This document shows positions 55,733 to 64,000 of a stretch of DNA of 64,000 nucleotides, one piece after another (position 1 is the stretch's first letter; every line of letters begins with the position of its first letter). This DNA is from Chamaecrista fasciculata (Eukaryota; Streptophyta; Magnoliopsida; Fabales; Fabaceae), in the NCBI GenBank assembly GCA_003254925.1, contig QANZ01017207.1, positions 29,489 through 93,488 of the forward strand. The letters run 5' to 3'. The notes beneath the pieces were generated by a model that did not search any database, was not told the DNA's origin, and saw only the letters and a list, made by a program, of their open reading frames with translations. The position numbers and the translations under genes were made by a program.

Positions 55733-58700
55733 TTAAAGGGGGATAAAAGAGTCTAACCCTAACATAATAGATGGTGATGGAGCTAATGTCATAAAGATAC
55801 TATAGAAGTCCTTCTGCAGCATTTGATGACGACCGACCAGGAATCCATCACGGAGCAGGCAACGGATGTCATGTATGACCGGGAGAAGCAAAGCTCTGGG
55901 CATAACATGAGTTGATGCCAGATCTATAGTGCCAGGCTTGTTGGACGCAATTATCATTCTCGTACTGCACTGATGCGCGAGGTGCATAAGTATCTTCCGT
56001 AACACAGTGAGTGTAAACAACTGGCGATCCAAATTCCGGCTATTAGATTGCTTCCCTAAAAGGCAGCATCGTCCCTGCACAAAAAACAAAAAGTAGACGG
56101 AGGAAAGCCTCTTAATTTTTTTGTCCAACAAGAAGATAGTGGGGCCCTGGATGTTGGGAATTTGATAAGTCGGACAGGTTAATCTGATGTGACTTTGCCG
56201 CTTTTCCAAGAGCAATTCATTCTTATGAGTGGCAACTATATTAAAAGAAAACCAGTAGGCTTGATCGGTGGTGACGACATGGCAAGGATTCACTGGGACA
56301 CCTTCAAAGATGCATTTGTTCCTCGCTATCCATATAAAGTACAGGATAACGAAAATGAAACCGATTGACTGCGACAAAAGAGGTTCCCTTACATAGGAGT
56401 ATTCCACCAAAAAGCTGTAACTAGTCCTTAATATTTGAAGCCTGGGAGAAAGTGCGAAAGACCAATGGCAAAGCCCCAAACCAAACAGCTTTCGAGAAAG
56501 GACAATGGAGAAAAAGATGTTCACTATCTTCATAGTCGTTATCACAAAAAACGCATCCTCCTTGTAAAGGCAAATGATGATGTCTGAGAGAAGCAATAGT
56601 GGGTAAAGCATTGTTGTAAAGTTTCCATACAAAGACAAGAAACTTCGAGGGAATCTTGAACTTCCAAAAGACATCCCAACGGAGACCATGATCTCCAGTG
56701 GATGTCAAGGTTGCTTGATTGGAGAGCAACCGGGAGTAGCCCGCAGCCACTGAATAAGTACCACTAGGTGAGCCAGTCAAAATAAGACGATCAAGCCCAC
56801 TATGAAAAGCAAGGGGGGTATTGAGGATGTCATCTAACAGAGCTGGATCAAAGCATTGAAGGATCTTGTTTTTGTCCCACCCCCCTTGAGGTGATGTACG
56901 AAGATCACTGACAAACTGAAATTCAGGAGGTATGGAGGAGAGGGGTTTCCACCAAAATTTAGAACCTAGAGGAATAAGAGATCCAGAGCCAACATTCTAC
57001 CTGAGATGGTCAGAGATTAGCTTGCTGGAAGAGGCAATACTTTTCCAGACTCGGGAAGGTTGGGTTGTATAAACCATATCATGTTGGAGAGAACCATGGA
57101 AATATTTACCAATGACCCAACGACTGCTCAAAGAATCCTGATTATTAAACAAGTTCCAAAATTGCTTTGCAAGGAGCGCCTGGTTTGTGAGGGCGAAACT
57201 TTTCAAACCTAAACCACCTTGACTTTTAAGACAAGCCAAATTAGCAAAAGCTGAAAGATGCATTGCAGGCTTGTCATGTCGATATCCCCAAAAGAAGTTG
57301 GCAACAATGGAATCAAACTTCTGGGCCATATAATTCGGGAACTTGAAAATAGACATCTGATAGAGAGGGAGACTCTGAAGCATAGAAGAAGCCAGAGTAA
57401 GGCGGCCTGCTTGAGAGAGAAGCTTTGATTTCCATCCTGAAAGCTTTGAGTTAAAACGGTCAAGAAGCTCCTTAAAGAGGTCCGCAGTTGTTGAATGATG
57501 ATCTAGGGTAGAGCCCAGATATTTCCCTAACGCGGGCGAGTAAGAGATGCCAAAGGTGGAAGCTAACAGTTTCTTATGTAACCTTGGAACACTGGGTGAG
57601 AAGACAATCTTTGATTTAGTTCTATTAACTTCCTGTCCTGCCAGACTAGCATATAGCCGAAGAGTTTCAGCAACCGCATTACAAGAGGCTACTGTTGGCT
57701 GAAAGAAGAGCACAATATCATCTGCGTACATGAGGTGGGTAATTTGAGGACAACGATTACCAAAAGAAATACCTTTAATCTGCTTCAGATTCTGCAGTCG
57801 CAGTAGCATGCAGGATAATACATTAGCAGCCAAAATAAAGAGATACGGCGAAAGAGGATCTCCTTGACACATGCCACATTGTGGAGAAAAGGAACCTGTC
57901 ATTTGACCATTGAAATGTAAAGTATAAGAGACTGAACGAACCGTACCCATCAAAAGCCGAATCCAATGCTGTGGGAAGTGCATCTGGATAAGAACAGCCT
58001 CCAGGAAATTCCAAGAAAGCTTATCATAAGCTTTGGCAATGTCCAGCTTGAGAGCACACCAGTGTTTCTTGCGTTTTTTATTCTTCTGAATGAAAGTCAT
58101 CAATTCCGAGACAAGGATAAGGTTATCAGTGATTGAGCGGCCTTTCACGAAACCGTTTTGAAAAGGTGTGATAAGCTTATCCATAAGTGGTCGAAGACGA
58201 TTAACCAAACATTTGGAGATAATCTTATACACCATGTTACAAAGACCAATGGGTCTAAAATCCTTGAAGGTATTGGGAACAGGAATTTTAGGAATAAGAG
58301 TGATAAGAGTCTTGTTGAGTTCCTTTAGTAGATATCCCCGTGTGAGGAAAGAAAAGACCGCCTGAGAAACATCTGCCTTAACCAGATCCCAGTAATGATG
58401 GAAAAACAAGGCTGGGAAACCATCAGGGCCAGGCGCTTTGTCACTCTTAATCTGAGCAACGGCGAAATCAATATCGTGTTGAGTAAAAGGCTGCGATAAC
58501 CAGGACAAATCATCTTGTGTCAGAGAAGGGAGATGGAATTGTTGTAACTCTGTCACAATCTCAGGAACGGGAAGTTCCTCCTGTCTAGTGTAGATATTGG
58601 CAAAATAAGTTGTAGCAATGTTCTCAATCTGCGAATACTCTGATACCCACATGCCAGAGTCATTCCGTATCTGGGTGATATGATTCTGTATTCTGCGCTT

Positions 58701-60015
58701 GTTGACCACCGCATGAAAATATCTAGTATTACGATCCCCTTGTAAAAGCCATAGTTGACGAGCCTTTTGGGCCCATAAAGTTTCTTCACAGTCCAAAAGA
58801 AACTCAAGCCGAGATCTGATCGATTTCTCCGATGTGAGGGAAGCAGGAGTAGGGGAGGACGAACCAATCCCTTCTTGAAGAACTGAGAGTTGTGCTTGAA
58901 GCATCAATATCTCGTTCTGTACATGACCAAAGGTTCTTTTATTGCAACGAGATAGTGTGACTGAAGTATTTTTCAGTTTGGAGACAAGAGAGTACGCAGA
59001 AGAACCACTTATATTAATATTCCAAGCATCGGTTACAACAGGATCACAACAGTTTTTAATGAGCCACATGGCTTCAAAACGAAAAGGTCTAGGTCTGAAA
59101 GGAATACAAACATTACTGTTAAAAATTAAAGGACTGTGATCAGATCCATACAGAGGCAACGCTTTAAAATTGGAATTAGGAAACATCTGAATCCATGAGT
59201 CTGTCCCAAAAACACGATCAATCCTTTCCCAGACCGCCGAAGAATCCTGCTGGTTGTTGTGCCATGTGTACCAGTTACCTTCCGCTCCCAGGTCAACGAT
59301 TCCCAATTGATCCACTACAGATTTTAGTTGTGACGATCCCGATAATGAAGAGGAAGCACTAAGTTTATTGTCACTCGAAAGGACTTGATTGAAGTCTCCA
59401 AACAGTTACCATGGAAGATCAATATGTTGGCCAACATCATTTAAAAAATTCCAAAGCACATGTCTATCAGAAACAGCCGGAGGGCCATAGACTGCAGTAA
59501 AGAAGCAAGACGAAACATTTGGGATAGTAACCCTAAGATGGAGCCAAAAAGGAGAATCCGCAATCAAAGAGACTGAAAACGGATCTCTCCAAGCAAAAAT
59601 CAGACCTCCCTTCTTCCGTTCAAGGCCATGGTCGATGCAATGAGGAAAACCAAGTGATTTCAAAATAGTAGAAGCATACGTAAAAGGTACCATAGATTCA
59701 CATAGGTAGATACAATCCGGCGAGAATTCTTTAGTCATTCGCCGGAGACGATGAACTGCCGAGGATTTTCGGAGTGTTGGGAAATCACAGAGGGAGCGCA
59801 GCGGAAGAAAAATTAAAAAAACTAGATTAAATATGCTAACTCTGTGATTCCTTCCAGGATCCACTAATTATGTTTATACCAGGAAAGTAAAGATGTTTAC
59901 CTATATTTCAATCGGTGACTTATCGTGTTCGCGAATTTGAGAAGTCCACTCCGAGTGTCCTTCCTCTACCGGTGATCNCACGGAGACCCCGGCAGTTCCA
60001 ACTGAGGAGTATCAT
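55733..60015 (-). pseudogene. LINE ORF2 (endonuclease and reverse transcriptase), broken
   Basis: True start is ATG 60015 (MILLSWNCRGLR), overlapping the ORF1 stop. The APE-like endonuclease follows: CIYLCESM, FGDFNQ and GSDHSPLIF (near 59130-59145). The reverse transcriptase has IPVPNTFKDFRPIGLCN, FQNGFVKGRSITDNLIL and the catalytic YADDIVLFF (near 57705-57735). A zinc-binding region, CVFCDNDYEDSEHLFLHCPF, lies near 56520-56580. Lesions: a 206-bp LTR-type insertion at 59775-59980, TAA at 59406, TAG at 56997 and a frame change near 56430. Beyond that the C-terminal part (IARNKCIFEGVPVNP) is in another frame. No clear RNase H could be read. Confidence 0.85.
59775..59980 (-). mobile_element. 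LTR-type insertion in LINE ORF2, body lost at an N
   Basis: Flanked by the 5-bp duplication CGGAG (59770-59774, 59981-59985). Termini are TGTTGGGA on one side and CA after the N (59978) on the other. Read on minus, the end CTTCCGCTGC ... TTTCCCAACA and the ACCGGTAGAGGAAGG block resemble the end of the copia LTR at 16475-18538. Removing the insertion and one duplication restores the ORF2 frame. Only about 200 bases are represented; the rest is presumably missing at the N. Confidence 0.75.
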
Positions 60016-62140
60016 GGCTCTTGCGGAGGCTGTTGGGGCACAACCTCCGGGAAGCCATCAGCTTTGGATGCATGGGGAGCAGAGACAACATGCAGGCGAC
60101 GACGTTTGGTTGCCGTGGAAGTAAAGAGATCTTCAAAATTATTCACACGCTTCCTTTTAGGTACACGAGCTGGAAATGGGGTAAAGGGATATGGAGGCCC
60201 TGCAAATGGAGTGAAAAAATAGTATGTGCTCTTGGGCCCAACCCTATGTGAGAGCATCCAATTAAAGTAAGCAAACTTGAACCACATCCATGAAAAAAGC
60301 CAGTTGATAGGTGAGAACAAGAAAGGGCCAAGAAGTCCAGGCTTATAAAGCAAAGTTTTCCGAAACAAAGTGATCTTTGGCCCATTAGATTTAGACATGC
60401 TAAGTAACTCCCATTCAAAGGATCCATTAGGTTCATAAAGTGTGAGTAAGCCCAGCCCAGTAAAATTATTTGTATGAGGCAGAAACCATGAGTAGAAGCT
60501 AGCAAATTTGTCTTGTTGAAAATGGGCCTCGGCCCAAATGAAAGAAATAGATGAGATGATTTCGTCACTTAAGAAGGCCTTCAGGACTTGCCACATGTTT
60601 TCTTGCGAAGGGGTATCACTAGTTAGTGAGTCATCACTTAAACAATGCAAAATAACCGGTGGGGCCCTCAGGAAGATATCATTGAAATTTAATTGATTAA
60701 GGAAATTATTTTCCTTACCAGCAACAAGGATCGATTTTGCATGGCTGCCAAGTGGAGGAAGATGTGCAAACTCGAAATCATTCAGAAGATTATTTGGCGG
60801 ATTTGTTTCCTGAACCGGTTCAGATGCCATGTCAGCATTGAGAACTGGAGATTGAATCGTGGTGTTAGGGCTCCCTTCAACATCAATCATCACGGTGGTG
60901 TCAAGCGGTGCATGAAAACCATTCTGTACTGAGGATTCTTCACCACCAGGAAACTCCATTGAAATCGGCGAATAAAGAGGATGGTTTGGGGATGACAACT
61001 CACGCGATCCTTGAGAAGAAAAGTGGGAGAATTGCTGAGGTTGCGGTTGAACTTCCATGGGTGTCGACTCGTCCGAAGAGTCCGATGAATCCTCCGTCGG
61101 CGAACTTCTGGAGGACGAGTTATCCGTCACCCGTATAATGTTGGTCGGAACGACTGGAACAGTGGAAGTGTTTCCTGTGCGACGGAACTGTAAAAGTTGA
61201 TGATCATGCAAGGAATACACCGGTCCATCGACTGAAAAATGGCTAAAAGAGAAACAGGTTGTTCGGCACCTCTTCGGGTCACAAAATGCCGCTGCCTGAG
61301 AAACAAACAGAGGATACGAGAAGTTGAAAAAATCTGGACATTTGTGACGACGCTTAATCTCTTCAGTATGCAAAGACACTGAGTTTTGAATCTCATCCTG
61401 CCCCTTTTTGCAATCTCTTTTGATATGTCCTATGCAGCCACACTTGTGGCAGATGCGAAAAATACGTTCGTAACGGAATTGAATCCAAACTGTGACTCCA
61501 TTATCTAAACTAAGATAAAATCCCATCATAAGAGGCTGCTTCACAGGAACTTGCACACGGACACGCAAATAACGCAGGTTCCGTATTCCCTGATCTTGAA
61601 AATCAACAGCATGCACAGGTCCGATGAGGGTGCCGAGGATGATGGCGGAATGTTCTGACAGATATTCAAGAGGAAGACCCCAGATCTGCACCCATAGCTT
61701 TCGATGGTGTAGTGTTCGTAATCCATGTTGGGAGTCTAAGAGTCAAGGACTAAAAGTTTGTTCTTGACGACAACCGGACTATTGTTTTTGAGCACTTTCA
61801 TGTCTGCAACGTTCTCAAACTTGAAGAAAAAACACTGAAAAGTTTGACCCACAACCGAGACAGGACCTTGGAGTTTCCATGCATTTTTAACTATAATGTC
61901 CATGCATGCAGAAGATAATGAAGCCTCATCAATAAGGACACCTACCAAGCACATGTTCCAAAAATCCCGCTGAGTGGCCAAAAACTCACTTGTGAAAGCG
62001 ATGTGTGGACCCTGTCGAGGAATAATGAAGTCAGGGTCTGCACCAAGAGAAGTATCAGCCGAATCGGAAGATTCATCATGTGAGGAAGAGGAAGATGAAG
62101 ACGGATCAGGCCAACGTGGGTCACGTAAAAAAGGATCCAT
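60012..62140 (-). pseudogene. LINE ORF1 (gag-like, zinc knuckle), broken
   Basis: Begins at ATG 62140 (MDPFLRDPRWPDP), with an Asp/Ser-rich N-terminus, then a DUF4283-like RNA-binding region (FLATQRDFWNMCLVGVLID ... VQIWGLPLEYLSEHSAIILG). A TAG at 61736 and a shift of frame within about 60 bases split it. The second part (from about 61691) has a CCHC knuckle C-HK-C-GCIG-H-IKRD-C near 61420-61465 and a long low-complexity tail, ending at TGA 60012-60014. It would bind LINE RNA. Confidence 0.85.
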
Positions 62141-62408
62141 AGTTCAAAGAAAGACAAAAATCAGCTTTTGCAACACAACAAGAAAAGGAATCAAAGAGCA
62201 AATAGTTACAAAAGCAAAAACCATAAACAGCAGAGAAGTAGGGGAAAAGAACATGAAAAGGCGTGGAAGACCAAAAGGCAAAAAGGTAGCGTCAGGAAGC
62301 CAAAAGGCAAGGGTAGTGAGAGATCACTCTTTCTCACTCATACGAGTAGTTCTTTGATGGAGTTAGTTAATAGTTAATAGATTCGCTCATTTGATCTGAT
62401 ATGATCCA

Positions 62409-63192
62409 ATTGGAATATGAAGCAAGTTCCACTCCACTCCCACATGATACTCATCTCAATGCCAATCACTTATTCTCCATAAATTTAGTCTCACGCTTCA
62501 ACAAAAAATTCCTTATAAAATAATGAAAAGAATTCATTTTTAAAATTTTAATATACGATCTTTAATTTTATTCGATCAATCTATATAGTTCACAAATATG
62601 AAATATTTAATTATATGACAATATTACTATTTATAACTCACGAACCAAATACAAAGTTATTTTATTATCAAAAAAAATACAAAGTTATTTTGGTATGATA
62701 TAATATTACTACTATCACAATCAATATCGAAGTTTAAATAATTTTCTCGTAGATTTTTATGTCTTTATTTTAAATATTTACTAGTTTAATGAAAAATTTA
62801 ATTTTCAAGGTCTGAGACTTAAATATTTACAAATTATAGGGATTTGTCAAAAAAAAATTGAAACTATATAGACCAAATTAGAAATCTAAGTAAATATGAA
62901 GACTAAAATTAAGCATTTATTTTCAACTAAGCTGCATTTTACTTAAGCCTTAGTTTGGGCATAATTTACGGATCTAGCACAACTATATCATGTATAATCT
63001 CCCCAAAGCGTTTGCTGATATATATGCTCTTATTCTACGGTACATTGGGTTGTGTTCTCACTTTCCATTTTTCAATGTTGAAATATATATTTAATTTTAT
63101 CATGTGAAAGAGAAAAGGTGGGTGTGGTGTTAGGAGTGGTTGGAGGAAAGTAATACTAAACAAAAACAATTGCGTCTCCGAATGAAAGGGAA
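62409..63192. other. Intergenic DNA, no gene seen
   Basis: AT-rich DNA right of the LINE. Positions 62790-62900 contain GACTAAATTGAGAA-like blocks reminiscent of the hairpin families. No gene. Confidence 0.35.
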
Positions 63193-63699
63193 GGGTCTGT
63201 TTGGTTGGAGGGAAAATGGAGGTATGTAAAGTAAAGGTACGGATTCCAATACTTTTAGGTGTTTGGTATGGCAATTTGAGCTATGTAAAGTGGATTATAA
63301 TGTAAAGGCATTTACATTACATAGGTCATTTTTCTTTACTTCACATTTCTGATGTAATCCAAGTCTACCTAGGGAATTATGATAGAATTCCTAATTTGCC
63401 CCTCTCACTCTCATCCCATCTTCTTCCCGCGCCGGCCCCCGTGGACCACCGTGGACGGCGGCGCTGGCCACCGTGGGCGGCGGTGGTGGGCGGCGACAAT
63501 GGTCTTGTGGTGGTTGTGGGAAGGACATTTTTGTCATTTTTTTCTATATTTATTTTACTTTCCCTCCCATACCTTTTTATACCAAACACTTTCAATCTTT
63601 ACCTACTTTACATTCCCTCAACTACTTTTCCTTTCCCTCACAATTTTTCCCTTGTAAAACCCTTTCCTCTACTTACCCCAAATGGTATCAAACGAACCC
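63193..63699. mobile_element. TIR element, GGGTCTGTTTGG type (507 bp)
   Basis: Left GGGTCTGTTTGGTT and right reverse complement GGGTTCGTTTGATACC. A GAA triplet flanks both sides (63190-63192, 63700-63702). It resembles PIF/Harbinger MITE ends but the triplet is not the usual TWA. The core has a GC-rich CGG-repeat block (63430-63510) unlike the flanks. No coding function recognised. Confidence 0.55.
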
Positions 63700-63757
63700 G
63701 AAGTTTAAAGTACGAAGGAAGGAGGTGTGGGTGTTGATGACATTGTAACTAAGAAGC

Positions 63758-64000
63758 ATGGACACTTCATTTTGAGGGCGTGTCGCCGTGTCGGACACGT
63801 GTCGGTGTCTGACACCCGTACGACACTGACACGACACATATTCATAAATTTTAAAATATAAATCAATTTTTTGTGACTTTAACATGACATATAAGAGAAA
63901 ATAATAATACATATGACATATATTATGAATAAAACTTGTAATTTTTAAATTTTTCATTAAAAATTATGAATATTTAATTATTTTTATATATAAATATATG
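63758..64000. mobile_element. CTATGAAGCATG-family MITE, cut by the window edge
   Basis: Matches the left 240 bases of the copy at 46025 (GAAGCATGGACACTTCATTTT, CGGACACGTGTCGGTG and CGACACTGACACGACACA). The right end lies beyond the window. Confidence 0.6.

Larger units (their letters stand above)
55709..62396 (-). mobile_element. L1-type LINE, near full length (6.7 kb)
   Basis: Flanked by a perfect 12-bp duplication TGATATGATCCA (55697-55708 and 62397-62408). Minus-strand order: 5' UTR, ORF1 (gag-like with zinc knuckle), ORF2 (endonuclease, reverse transcriptase, zinc-binding region), ending in an A tract (T8 on plus, 55709-55716). ORF1 and ORF2 overlap in an ATGA. It is inactive: at least one stop or frame change in ORF1, an LTR insertion, two nonsense codons and a frameshift in ORF2. 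Confidence 0.9.

Noticed and set aside
57209..58867. Frames overlapping the LINE reverse transcriptase on both strands
   Set aside because: Alternative-frame shadows of ORF2.

Overview
The window is nuclear DNA of a flowering plant, almost certainly a eudicot. The evidence is AT-rich intergenic DNA, intron-bearing plant gene families (HKT transporter, secretory PLA2-alpha, SAUR), TTTAGGG-type telomere-like repeats, an Au SINE, and Athila, copia, Helitron, MULE, hAT and PIF-like elements. The species cannot be fixed from the sequence. Four isolated N characters (42325, 44717, 47516, 59978) each lie in or beside repeats and look like collapsed assembly gaps.

Only four host genes are convincing. 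They are a single-exon type II membrane nucleotide pyrophosphatase/phosphodiesterase (2721-4286, minus), a four-exon secretory phospholipase A2-alpha (5781-7994, minus), a three-exon class I HKT-type sodium transporter (19478-22342, minus) and a single-exon SAUR auxin-response protein (49103-49480, plus). PLA2 exon 4 and HKT exons 2 and 3 were assembled by hand from splice signals and family conservation. HKT intron 2 uses a GC donor. The genes do not form a pathway; they are islands between transposons.

Region by region: 1-9.4 kb holds the ENPP and PLA2 genes, with PLA2 intron 3 enlarged by a foldback element, a short Helitron and a MULE-like MITE. 10-18.5 kb is a decayed Athila element (5' LTR, primer site, gag, protease) abutting a broken copia element with a 2.06 kb 3' LTR and an inverted LTR scrap. 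19.5-22.5 kb is HKT, whose intron 2 carries an RTE LINE tail and an Au SINE stacked on one target site. 23-35.5 kb is transposon debris: a probable LTR with an ARM-repeat gene scrap, a hAT MITE, a gypsy gag with an LTR containing 85-bp tandem repeats, and a tRNA SINE nested in a MITE. 35.9-44.7 kb holds two long inverted-repeat elements that carry host-gene pieces (a probable UDP-glucuronate 4-epimerase N-terminus and an AP2/ERF domain), a solo LTR, and a 1.5 kb inverted telomere-like array. 46-55 kb holds SAUR, a third Helitron, two hAT MITEs, and a MULE-like MITE with a perfect 9-bp target duplication. 55.7-62.4 kb is a nearly full-length L1-type LINE with a 12-bp target duplication, itself interrupted by an LTR element whose body is lost at an N.

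The most unusual content is the pair of gene-capturing elements, the three 179-bp-unit Helitrons, the repeated insertion at one site inside HKT, and the many long-hairpin families built from TTGGTCC-like sub-repeats.
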